Both the position numbers and the translations under genes were made by a program. 64,000 nucleotides of DNA, from the NCBI GenBank assembly GCA_033032865.1, contig JAWHQI010000753.1, positions 62,001 through 126,000 of the forward strand. Reading direction: 5' to 3'. The stretch is from Dactylorhiza incarnata. Taxonomy: Eukaryota > Streptophyta > Magnoliopsida > Asparagales > Orchidaceae. Within the stretch, counting starts at the first letter, position 1; each line of letters begins with the position of its first letter. Under the pieces are notes generated by a model. The model was given only the letters and a program-made list of their open reading frames with translations, ran no database searches and was not told the origin of the DNA. This document shows, one piece after another, positions 8,851 through 18,300 of this stretch.

Positions 8851-10670
8851 AAACCCGGTCCATCATCCTTTGGTATGTGGCCCCCGCATTCTTGAGCCCG
8901 AAGGGCATCATCCTATAACAGTAGCATCCCTCCCTCGTGATGAAGGAGGCATCCTTGATGTCAGGGGGATGCATGCGGATCTGATGATAACCTGAAAAAG
9001 CATCTAAGAAAGACATCATATGAAAACCGACGGCTGAGTCAACCAGCGCGTCGATTCTAGGCAGGGGGTAACAATCCTTCGGGCATGATTTATTAAGCAA
9101 AGAGAAATCGATACACATTCGCCATTTACCTCCACCTTTCTTTACCATGACGACGTTGGAGACCCAGCCTGGGTACTGGATCTCCTTTACAAAACCTGCT
9201 TTCAGAAGCTTTTCCACTTCCTCGCGGATGGGCCCTTCCAGCTTGTCTGCAGTGGGCCTCCTCCTTTGGCGGATGGGGCGGGCGCCGGGCTCGAGGTTGA
9301 GGCGGTGACAGGCCACATCCGCGTCTATCCCGGGCATCTCCGCGGCACTCCAGGCAAAGACGTCCACGTTCTTCTGGACGCAGGCGAGGATCTCCGCCCT
9401 CTCCTCCGAGTTGAGCTCTCCGCTGACCCGGATCTTCTCCATCACCCCCAGTCGGGTGACGACTTCCAGTTCGATGACCTCGTCTACGGCCTCCAGCCGC
9501 GACTGCTCCCCCCAAGGCCTCTCCTCCTCTCCTTCGTCGGCGAGCTCCTGGGCTCCTCCTTCCTCCCTTTCCATCTCCATCACCTCCTCCACCCTTCTCT
9601 TCTCGGCCTTTCCTCCTTCTTCTCTTCCTCTTTTCTCCGCCCAGGGTCCTACCTCGACCCCTTCCCGGGCATGAACTTCCTCCCCCTTTTCTCCCTCTTC
9701 TCCTTCATCTTCTTCCCCTGCCTCGGTCATCTTCTCCATCCTCTTATCCCACTCCTCCGCTCCCCCCATCCAGGAGATGGTGTTGACAGCCGTCACGTAG
9801 CACTGCCTCGCCACCTTGGGGTCTCCCCTGACTCGGACCTGGATTCCACCTGTGTTGAACTTTAGGCACTGGTGTAGGGTGGAAGGGACGCATCTAAATG
9901 CACTAATAAGAGGCCGACCGAAAATGGCGCTATAGCTGCTTGGGGCGTCCACAATCACGAAACGGCAGTTCCGCGATTGCCCCCCGAGAGTTACGTGGAG
10001 TCCTACTCCTCCCTCCACCTCCTTTCTCTCTCCCGAAAAACCAAACAAGGGGCCATCCGAGGCCAACACCCTTCGGGCCTCTACCTTCATCTCGTCAAAC
10101 GCTTTCTTGAAGATAACGTTGACCGAGCTGCCATTGTCCACCAAGATCCGCGAGACGGTAAAGTTTTCGATGGCGGTTTGGATAACCAGCGCATCGCAGA
10201 ACGGGTCTTCATGACCGGGCATGTCCTTTTGGGAGAAGGTGATCCTCTCCACCGGGGGCGGGGCTTGGGATGTCGAAGCTACGCTCCGACGGTACATAGC
10301 ATGGAGGCTCGCCTTCCGGGTCGCCTCAACTCCCACCCCTCCGTGGATCACCCCGATTCCCCCCCGGGCTCCTACGTCCACCCGATCTTCGCATCTTTCC
10401 TCTTCGTCTTCCTGGGCGAGGACTTCTTCGATCCTTACCGGGCGCTGCTGCGGTTGTGGTGCTGGTCCCCTTGCCCCTCTCATTTCTAGAAACTCCGGGC
10501 AGGTGGCGGTCGCGTGGCCTTCCTCCTGGTGGAAGTCACAATAGGGCAGTGCCGCCACCCTCCGCTCGACTCCTACTCCTCTGTGCCTCCTTCTGGGACC
10601 GGCTCCTCCGGCCCCCGCCCCCTTCCTCTTCCCGCTCTTCCTCTCCCGATCTCCATTGCTTGATGGGGCG
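8843..10670 (-). pseudogene. gag-pol middle part: zinc knuckle, aspartic protease, reverse transcriptase fingers
   Basis: Order on the minus strand: a basic Arg/Lys/Gly-rich stretch; a zinc-knuckle-like C-x2-H box (YCDFHQEEGHATATC, near 10500-10543); the protease with active-site DNGSS near 10124-10138 (RILVDNGSSVNVIF); a Glu-rich linker; then RT fingers with GWVSNVVMVKKGGGKWRMCIDF and the catalytic Asp of FLDAFSGYHQI. The frame ends at TGA 8843-8845 because of one extra base in a short homopolymer just before YVDD. The upstream border with gag is another frame change, near 10665-10680 in a C/G-rich Pro tract. Protease and RT run in one frame without an intervening stop, as in gypsy polyproteins. 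Confidence 0.92.
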
Positions 10671-11850
10671 GGGGAGGAGGTGGCCTTGGGCCCTGCCTCC
10701 ACCCCAGCTGATGGGGTCTCCCCTGTCCTCCCTGGAAGTTACCTCCTCCGTGGTGGAACCCCCTTCCCGGGCCCTGCATTCCACCACCTTGCTGTCTCCA
10801 CCCCAACTCCGGGGCCCTGACCTCCTCCCTTCTTCTTCCTTCGGGGTGCCTATTCTCCGGCTCGCTCAGCCGTGCCAATCTCTTTGTGAACTCGGGGTTA
10901 GCTGCCTCCCCGTCTACTTCCTCCGCCGCTCGCTCCATTAGTTCTTCATAGGAAAGAGGGGCCCTCCTCTTGAGATCCATCTTGAAGAAACCCTCTCGCA
11001 GCCCCACCGTAAAGGCCAGCTGGAGTGTGTGCCCAGCTACCTCTTGAATGAGGAGGACCTCTTCCCTGAATCGCTCCAGATACTAGGCTAGAGACTCTCC
11101 TTGTTTTTGCTTGATACTGAAGAGAGACTCTGGGTCTTTCTTCCTCTTCTTCAAGGTGGAGAAACGCAGCAGGAACCCCCTACGCAAATCCTCAAAAGCA
11201 TAAATCGAACCCGAGGGTAACTGGTAGAACCAGTCCCTCGCCTTCTCTTTCAGGGTGGTGGCGAAGAGTCGGCACTTGAAGGCGTCCGACATGGGTCTGA
11301 TCGAGACCATATCTTCGAACCATTGCAGGTGGGGGACAGGATCGCTGTTCCCAACATACAAGGTCATGGCTGGTTCCCTGAACCCCTCGGGGAGTGGTGC
11401 TGAGAGCACCAACTCACAAAAGTGGCTCCCCCCACTCACCCTCTGAACTGGCTCCACTCTTCCTGCAGAACCTCCTGCCGAGGCTCCCTCTGCCACCCCT
11501 GGATTTGCCGAGAACACTGTTGCCGAGACTCCTCCTGCCGAGACCACTCTGGCCGGGATCTCGCTCGCACCTACTGGACTTGGGAAGAGCTCGCGACCCG
11601 CGAGATCTCGGCCTGCCTCCTGGACCGCTGCTTCCTTGCCCGCTCGCTGGCCTGGGGCGTTCTCGCAGCCCCCGGATGGAGGAGCCATCTGAGGGGTCGG
11701 GGTAGCGAAACCACCCAGCGCCGAGGCTATGGCGCTCTGAAAGGCTCCAATCATATCCCTCTTGAGCTCGGCCAGCATATCCATCGTCACTGGCGACCCT
11801 GCGGGTGGCGAACCTCCGAACCCTACATCTCGCTCATCCTCGCCCGCCAT
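10573..11850 (-). pseudogene. gag (capsid) of the Tat-type element, amber-interrupted
   Basis: Likely start ATG at 11848-11850, 36 nt past the primer site; the open frame continues upstream only through non-ATG codons. The core has the plant gypsy capsid pattern: LYVGNSDPVPHLQWFEDMV, then CRLFATTLKEKARDWFYQLP and LLRFSTLKKRKKDPESLFSI. A TAG at 11083-11085 interrupts the frame. Reading on in the same frame gives the expected continuation (YLERFREEVLLIQEVAGH and the region up to about 10680), so the stop is a point mutation inside the conserved capsid domain. The frame then ends at 10573 in a Pro/Gly/Arg tract, overlapping the protease frame. Would form the virus-like particle shell. Confidence 0.9.
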
Positions 11851-11885
11851 GCTTTCTCCCAGAGACTTTCCTGTACTAGCCACTC

Positions 11886-11903
11886 TCCACGCTCACCGCA
11901 CCA
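11886..11903 (-). promoter_or_regulatory. Primer binding site complementary to plant tRNA-Phe
   Basis: The plus strand reads TCCACGCTCACCGCACCA, which matches the last 15 nt plus CCA of plant cytosolic tRNA-Phe(GAA) as I remember it, all 18 positions. It sits 4 nt from the inner edge of the 5' LTR (11908), where a minus-strand primer must anneal. It defines the 5' end of the element and its orientation. Confidence 0.9.
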
Positions 11904-11907
11904 AGAA

Positions 11908-12630
11908 TGTTGAAACCAGAAACTGGTTCCTTGTGGATCTCGGGGCCCCCAACAGGTTGGGGGGCGACTAGCACTTACTTATCCCGTGGAAAAAGTACGT
12001 CGGGGTCTCAGAACTTAACACAGACCCTTAACTCAGCAGGGAGGTCCCACCACACACCCAGAAGATCTTTAGATTGCTTCCCCTCCAGAGCCAAAGCTGA
12101 GGCCCGGGCACCTTGGAGAGCTCAGGGGAGTCTCGGCAAGGATAGCCTAAGGAGAGAGAAGCCAAAAACTGGAATCCCTCCAAAGGTGCCCTTTGGGTCT
12201 TATTTATAGTTTTTCTGAACTGGTCTACGAATAGCGGAATTCCGCCTTTTGGTTTTGCTATTTGCACCCCAATTTGGTCTGCTAACAGCCAAACTCCGCT
12301 GTTCGGGGTGGCTATTTGCAGGCCTCCAGGGGCAAGAGGGTAATTCTAACTTCCTTTCTTCTGGAAGAGGGGTCTGCGAGACCAGGAATGCTTCTTGGTC
12401 TCGCCATACTGTATGCGAGGGTTCCTGTCGCCTCTGCGACCTCTGGAGTCTCGCAGAACCCATGGCATGACACATCTCGCAGAGCACTTCGGCGAGATCG
12501 GTTCTTATCCTTCTAGCTCTCGCCCTACACCAACTGCCGAGACCACGCTCCAGCGTTCTCGCCTACGCTTTCTGGGAATGCCGTTCTGCGAGGTCTAGGG
12601 GGTGGAGCCAGGCGAACCCCGGGTTGTACA
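11908..12630 (-). repeat. 5' LTR of the Tat-type element
   Basis: TG...CA ends and about 99.3% identical to 274-997. A minus-strand TATAAATA at 12201-12208 is the probable promoter for gag-pol, giving a U3 of about 420 nt. Confidence 0.95.
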
Positions 12631-12635
12631 GTTGG
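12631..12635. repeat. Target site duplication GTTGG, right copy
   Basis: The same pentanucleotide as 269-273, directly after the terminal CA at 12630. Confidence 0.95.
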
Positions 12636-13891
12636 AATGTGAAATAGGTTGTTAACATAGGAATTATTATTTGGAGTGCGATGTTGACTCATGTAGTGTT
12701 CTAGTCACTTCGCATGTTATGGTAGAATTTGAGTAGAACTAGATTTTCTTTATGCATCTAATTTATGTTTAGTATTTCTGCGTAAATTTAGATTTATTAT
12801 ACTCAAGTGGTGAATTTGAATGAAATTGACGATAACCCGGTGTTGTGTGTGTACGAGTGCTAGTCGTATGTTGCTCGAGTCGGGAGGAAGGTTTACCTTT
12901 CTCGTGGGCTAAGAACTTACCCCAAGCGACTCTCGAAGCATGGGTGAGAGCTACTCGTCGAGTTAAACATGATGTAGGCCACCCTTTGGCTGGTTTGAGC
13001 CTTGCTATTCCCTGTCCTTTTCGTTCACCGTTGCAAGCCAAATTTGTGCCTACCAATCCTTTGTTCAGCTCCTCTTCATCCACCAAAGCCTGAAGCCAAT
13101 CCTACACCCGCAACCAAATTGTTTTTAACTGCGCTTATAATTCTCAACTTGTGTGGTGTGTGGAATCATTGTGTTATGAAGGGAAAATAAAGTCCATCTG
13201 CTGATTTTGAACCAACCGGAGGATACATAAAAGAAGTAAAATATGTTAAAAGAAAAAAGAAAAAAAAGAGCGTATTTTGAAATGAGATCCTTCCGAGCTA
13301 AATAAAAAATCTGTTGGTATTTGTGAAGTAGGCCGTGTGCACACCTGGTTTTCATGATAAGTCTGGGGGTGTGTCACACGAGCATAGTTTGTTGGTCTTG
13401 TGGGGTGCAGCGTTCCGTTAGCTCACTTGGGTTGCGTAGCCATCGTGTTTAACTTTGAATATCCTACCGTGACCTAAGCCCCATTTTAATCCTAAAAGTC
13501 CTACTGATTTGATTTGCGAGTTTGCTAGCGCCGTGGAGAGAGTGTGACTGGGCAAGCGTATGGTTCACGACGTTGATGGATTTCAGCGGAGTTATTCCTA
13601 AGCCCCGATCTTTTGCAACACCCGCCTCAGTGTCTCGTCACGTTCATACCGGGCATGATCGTTCAAATTCTTCATAATTCACCAACTGAGTACAACTAAA
13701 TCTTTACTTACGCTTTAATACTTCTGTAAATTAGTTAGCATAGTTAGAATCTTCTTCTACTAGAATCTCTACTCGCATGCGTATGTTACTTCGCACCGTA
13801 CTCCTTTGTGTAATTCTCTATGTTAATGATCGTTTTCACACTCCGCCGGATTCGTTTGCTCGGGACGCGCAAACAGTTAAGTCTGGGGGTG
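12631..13891 (+). repeat. 3' internal non-coding region of macro-unit 1, right part, with polypurine tract
   Basis: Continues 1-273 and is near-identical to 24672-25926 and 42804-44062. It holds AAGTCTGGGGG-type motifs near 13358 and 13878. The last one ends directly at the LTR start (13892), the position of a polypurine tract. Open frames on both strands here lack ATG starts and are conserved only because the whole region is, so none is called as a gene. Confidence 0.85.
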
Positions 13892-14152
13892 TGATGAGTC
13901 CTGATCATATACACATTTATGGACTCATCCGGGCCGCTATTCAGTCATTTCACCGCACTTTAGCCCTGTTATAGGTTATATTTGATAATCCATGCTAGGT
14001 GCACTTCTGGGGCCACTTTGGTGTGATTTCGTGTTTATCGTCATTAGTAGTTTTAATGCGCTGTTAAGTGCCACCTTCAGTGGCTGGATTTGTGGTTGTG
14101 CCGGAATAGGAGTCGTGTAGGTGTTTCTGGTGCAATTCTGCACAGGAACACT

Positions 14153-14510
14153 GCGCACGATCACTTGTTCTATTGCGCACGACCACTGGTCGTGCGCCAC
14201 TGATCGTGTGCACTTAACCCTTTTTCATGAGTTCTGTTTGGTGTAGTGAGCACGACCATCAACGCCAGTGCGCACGACCATCGGTCGTGCGCCACTGTTC
14301 GTGCGCATTTATCATTAAATTTCTGAGTTCTGTTTCGTCTAATGCGCACGACCACCGACGATAGTGCGCACGACCACCGGTCGTGCGCCACTGGTCGTGC
14401 GAACATTATATTTTATAAATTTCGTTTCTTGCAGGTTCTGCCCAGGCAGTGCGCACGATCGCAGAATTCCAGTGCGCACGACCACTGGTCGTGCGCCAAT
14501 GACCGTGCGC
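14153..14510 (+). promoter_or_regulatory. Cluster of 23-bp palindromes upstream of the LTR 1 TATA box
   Basis: Four full copies of GCGCACGACC-nnn-GGTCGTGCGC at 14175-14197, 14270-14292, 14366-14388 and 14474-14496 (centres N3 = ACT, ATC, ACC, ACT), with several half sites (CGCACGATC, GATCGTGTGC) between them. Spacings are 95, 96 and 108 bp, so the block is itself a degenerate tandem repeat. Just upstream of TATATAAT; looks like a dimeric transcription-factor site or a hairpin-forming control region. Confidence 0.7.
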
Positions 14511-14528
14511 ACTGTTTAATTCAGCGCC

Positions 14529-14536
14529 TATATAAT
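14529..14536 (+). promoter_or_regulatory. TATA box of LTR 1
   Basis: TATATAAT just downstream of the palindrome cluster. The equivalents are 26563-26570 and 44700-44707 on the plus strand and 52810-52817 on the minus strand. Confidence 0.65.
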
Positions 14537-14992
14537 GACCTGTTCGCGAATTAGGTCGGGATCACGTCTTTTGGCTCCGTTCAGTCCGCCGTTTTAGCCA
14601 TTTTTAGAGGGTTTTCACCCCCTAGGCCTCCTCCATCATCCAAGGACTTAAAGGAAGGGATTCTACACTCATTTTGATCGCTTAAGAAGAAGTTCTTCGC
14701 ATTAGACGTGGCCGGATGGTAAATCGCTGGAGAAGACGGGTCCATTGGGAGGTGTGACAGCCCTCCTCTACCCTGGACGCAGTTGGGACCGAGCTAGGAT
14801 GCGGATTGACAACCCAGTGCTTCCTACCGTGAAACTACGACGAGACTCCGGATTCGGTCGTATTTCTTGCCTTTTTCTTCTACTTGTGTGGTTATATTTG
14901 TTGTATTCTCTTTATCTAGATGATGAACACTATGAATCATGTTTAGTATTGTTTATTTCATGTTTATGGAATCAATTTGTTCATTTGTGTCA

Positions 14993-15398
14993 ATGAGGTG
15001 CGCCCCCATTAATTTTCCGCTCCACCACCATGTCTGATGCCGCACTAGCAATTGCTAGTGGTGTGCTTGTCGAAGAGGTGCTTGCGACCCTCATTCCGCT
15101 TGCCTACTCGTCCATCCGCCCTTGCGACGCAGCGCGCTCAAGGCCTACCTAGTCTCCATCCCGCCAATCGAAGCTTTGCATAGCGGCATTGCATAGGAGT
15201 AGGCGTAGTATTTCCTTTTATGTGCAAACCTCAAAGCCCCTTACGTTCTCATTCCGCCTACCGCAGGACTTCGATCTCAAGTCCTTCCTCGATAATAAAC
15301 TCCACCTTACTGTGTTCCTCAAGAGACCGACACTCGGGGATTCTATTCCCAAAATTTATTACTTGCGCGACCGGTGCACTTGCCGAATTATCGCATCA
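14993..15398 (+). other. Leader between LTR 1 and the satellite array
   Basis: About 0.4 kb, conserved at 27027-27433, 45164-45570 and inverted at 51948-52353. It includes the short ORF at 15030-15152 and then a stretch open in two frames (15189 and 15220 onward) that runs straight into the first satellite monomer. No recognisable family. It joins the array at the same base in all four copies, so the array is an integral part of the unit. Confidence 0.7.
15030..15152 (+). CDS. Conserved 40-codon ORF in the leader, hypothetical
   Basis: ATG in good context (CCACCATG), 40 codons starting MSDAALAIASGVLVEEV, stop TAG. It contains a perfect 18-bp palindrome, CACTAGCAATTGCTAGTG. It stays open at the same positions in all four leaders (15030, 27064, 45201, and minus 52316) although the copies carry different substitutions, while ORFs A and B are broken elsewhere. 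It could be the stub of a lost gag or an upstream ORF. Its short length makes chance conservation possible. Confidence 0.35.
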   Translation: MSDAALAIASGVLVEEVLATLIPLAYSSIRPCDAARSRPT

Positions 15399-18300
15399 AC
15401 TATGCGATTCGCAATTGTTCTGCCCGGTGCCGCGCCTTCAGAAAATAGACATCCTATATGACATTTTTAGGAAAAGTGTTCAACATGAAAGTTGTAGATC
15501 TCGTCGAGATCTACAACTTTCATGTTGAACACTTTTCCTAAAAATGTAATATAGGACGTCTATTTTCAAAAGGCGCGTGTTCTGCGTATATTACCTAAAC
15601 TATGCGATTCGCAATTGTTCTGCTCGGTGCCGCGCCTTCAGAAAATAGACATCCTATATGATATTTTTAGGAAAAGTGTTCAACATCAAATTTGTAGATC
15701 TCGACGAGATCTACAACTTTGATGTTGAACACTTTTCCTAAAAATATCATATAGGACGTCTATTTTCAAAAGGCGCGTGTTCTGCGTATATTACCTAAAC
15801 TATGCGATTCGCAATTGTTCTGCCCGGTGCCGCGCCTTCAGAAAATAGACATCCTATATGACATTTTTAGGAAAAGTGTTCAACATGAAAGTTGTAGATC
15901 TCGTCGAGATCTACAACTTTGATGTTGAACACTTTTCCTAAAAATGTCATATAGGACGTCTATTTTCAAAAGGCGCATGTTCTGGGTATATTACCTAAAC
16001 TATGCGATTCGCAATTGTTCTGCCCGGTGCCGCGCCTTCAGAAAATAGACATCCTATATGACATTTTTAGGAAAAGTGTTCAACATGAAAGTTGTAGATC
16101 TCGTCGAGATCTACAACTTTGATGTTGAACACTTTTCATAAAAATGTCATATAGGACGTCTATTTTCAAAAGGCGCGTGTTCTGGGTATATTACCTAAAC
16201 TATGCGATTCGCAATTGTTCTGCCCGGTGCCGCGCCTTCAGAAAATAAACATCCTATATAACATTTTTAGGAAAAGTGGTCAACATCAAAGTTGTAGATC
16301 GCGTCGAGATCTACAACTTTGATGTTGAACACTTTTCCCAAAAATGTCATATAGGACGTCTATTTTCAAAAGGCGCGTGTTCTGGGTATATTACCTAAAC
16401 TATGCGATTCGCAATTGTTCTGCCCGGTGCCGCGCCTTCAGAAAATAGACATCATATATGACATTTTTAGGAAAAGTGTTCAACATCAAAGTTGTAGATC
16501 TCGTCGAGATCTACAACTTTCATGTTGAACACTTTTCCTAAAAATGTCATATAGGACGTCTATTTTCAAAAGGCGCGTGTTCTGCGTATATTACCTAAAC
16601 TATGCGATTCGCAATTGTTCTGCCCGGTGCCGCGCCTTCAGAAAATAGACATCCTATATGACATTTTTAGGAAAAGTGTTCAACATGAAAGTTGTAGATC
16701 TCGTCGAGATCTACAACTTTGATGTTGAACACTTTTCCTAAAAATGTCATATAGGACGTCTATTTTCAAAAGGCGCGTGTTCTGCGTATATTACCTAAAC
16801 TATGCGATTCGCAATTGTTCTGCGCGGTGCCGCGCCTTCAGAAAATAGACATCCTATATGACATTTTAAGGAAAAGTGTTCAACATGAAAGTTGTAGATC
16901 TCGTCGAGATCTACAACTTTGATGTTGAACACTTTTCCTTAAAATGTCATATAGGACGTCTATTTTCAAAAGGCGCGTGTTCTGCGTATATTACCTAAAA
17001 TATGCGATTCGCAATTGTTCTGCCCGGTGCCGCGCCTTCAGAAAATATACATCCTATATGAAATTTTTAGGAAAAGTGTTCAACATGAAAGTTGTAGATC
17101 TCGTCGAGATCTACAACTTTGATGTTGAACACTTTTCCTAAAAATATCATATAGGATGTCTATTTTCAAAAGGCGTGTGTTCTGCGTATATTACCTAAAC
17201 TATGCGATTCTCAATTGTTCTGCCCGGTGCCGCGCCTTCAGAAAATAGACATCCTATATGACATTTTTAGGAAAAGTGTTCAACATCAAAGTTGTAGATC
17301 TCGACGAGATCTACAACTTTGATGTTGAACACTTTTCCTAAAAATATCATATAGGACGTCTATTTTCAAAATGCGCGTGTTCTGCGTATATTACCTAAAC
17401 TATGCGATTCGCAATTGTTCTGCCCGGTGCCGCGCCTTCAGAAAATAGACATCCTATATTACATTTTTAGGAAAAGTATTCAACATGAAAGTTGTAGATC
17501 TCGTCGAGATCTACAACTTTGATGTTGAACACTTTTCCTAAAAATGTCATATTGGACGTCTATTTTCAAAAGGCGCGTGTTCTGCGTATATTACCTAAAC
17601 TATGCGATTCGCACTTGTTCTGCCCGGTGCCGCGCCTTCAGAAAATAGACATCGTATATGACAATTTTAGGAAAAGTGTTCAACATGAAAGTTGTAGATC
17701 TCGTCGAGATCTACAACTTTGATGTTGAACACTTTTCCTAAAAATGTCATATAGGACGTCTATTTTCAAAAGGCGCGTGTTTTGCGTATATTACCTAAAC
17801 TATGCGATTCGCAATTGTTCTGCCCGGTGCCGCGCCTTCAGAAAATAGACATCCTATATGACATTTTTAGGAAAAGTATTCAACATGAAAGTTGTAGATC
17901 TCGTCGAGATCTACAACTTTGATGTTGAACACTTTTCCTAAAAATGTCATATTGGACGTCTATTTTCAAAATGCGCGTGTTCTGCGTATATTACCTAAAC
18001 TATGCGATTCGCAATTGTTCTGCCCGGTGCCGCGCCTTCAGAAAATAGACATCCTATATGACATTTTTAGGAAAAGTGTTCAACATGAAAGTTGTAGATC
18101 TCGTCGAGATCTACAACTTTGATGTTGAACACTTTTCCTAAAAATGTCATATAGGACGTCTATTTTCAAAAGGCGCGTGTTATGCGTATATTACCTAAAC
18201 TATACGATTCGCAATTGTTCTGCCCGGTGCCGCGCCTTCAGAAAATAGACATCCTATATGACATTTTTAGGAAAAGTGTTCAATATCAAAGTTGTAGATC

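Larger units (their letters stand above)
274..12630 (-). mobile_element. Complete Tat-type Ty3/gypsy LTR retrotransposon, nested in macro-unit 1
   Basis: A 12.36-kb element with two LTRs (724 and 723 bp), a 5-bp target duplication, a tRNA-Phe primer binding site, a purine-rich tract and gag-PR-RT-RNaseH-aRNaseH-INT in that order on the minus strand. Integrase downstream of RT defines Ty3/gypsy. The extra RNase H between the gypsy RNase H and integrase is the hallmark of the Tat clade. No chromodomain follows integrase. The region between integrase and the 3' LTR (about 5.2 kb) is unusually long and holds tandem repeats plus two antisense spliced genes, as known for some Tat elements such as Grande-type elements. 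LTR divergence is about 4 substitutions and one 1-bp indel, so insertion is recent, although the coding frame is interrupted at least five times. Confidence 0.95.
13892..14992 (+). repeat. LTR 1 of the Athila-like macro-unit
   Basis: Preceded by a polypurine tract (AAGTCTGGGGGTG), starts TGATGAGTCC and ends TTGTGTCA. About 1,101 bp, repeated at 25927, 44063 and inverted at 52354. It contains a cluster of 23-bp palindromes, a TATATAAT box at 14529-14536 and no coding sequence. The ends are inferred from TG...CA and the polypurine tract. No primer binding site could be matched after 14992, so the 3' boundary is less certain. It acts as 3' LTR of unit 1 and 5' LTR of the next unit. Confidence 0.7.

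Noticed and set aside
9266..9865. 199-codon plus-strand frame opposite protease-RT
   Set aside because: Shadow of the GC-rich gag-pol coding strand; the minus-strand product has clear protease and RT motifs.
11083..11085. Gag amber codon as programmed readthrough
   Set aside because: It interrupts the conserved capsid domain instead of a gag-pol border, so a mutation is the simpler reading.
12769..13086. Minus-strand open frame of 105 codons, present in all four units
   Set aside because: It starts at TTG, not ATG, and all the surrounding non-coding DNA is equally conserved between units, so the conservation says nothing.
14993..15020. Primer binding site after LTR 1
   Set aside because: Sequence after the CA at 14992 did not match any tRNA 3' end I could recall, including Asp, which is common in Athila elements; the LTR 3' edge may be misplaced or the site lost.
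17519..17722. Recurrent 65-70 residue open frames through the arrays
   Set aside because: They are the same monomer read in frame again and again; a 200-bp period rotates the frame and stops recur. No start context or conservation beyond the repeat.
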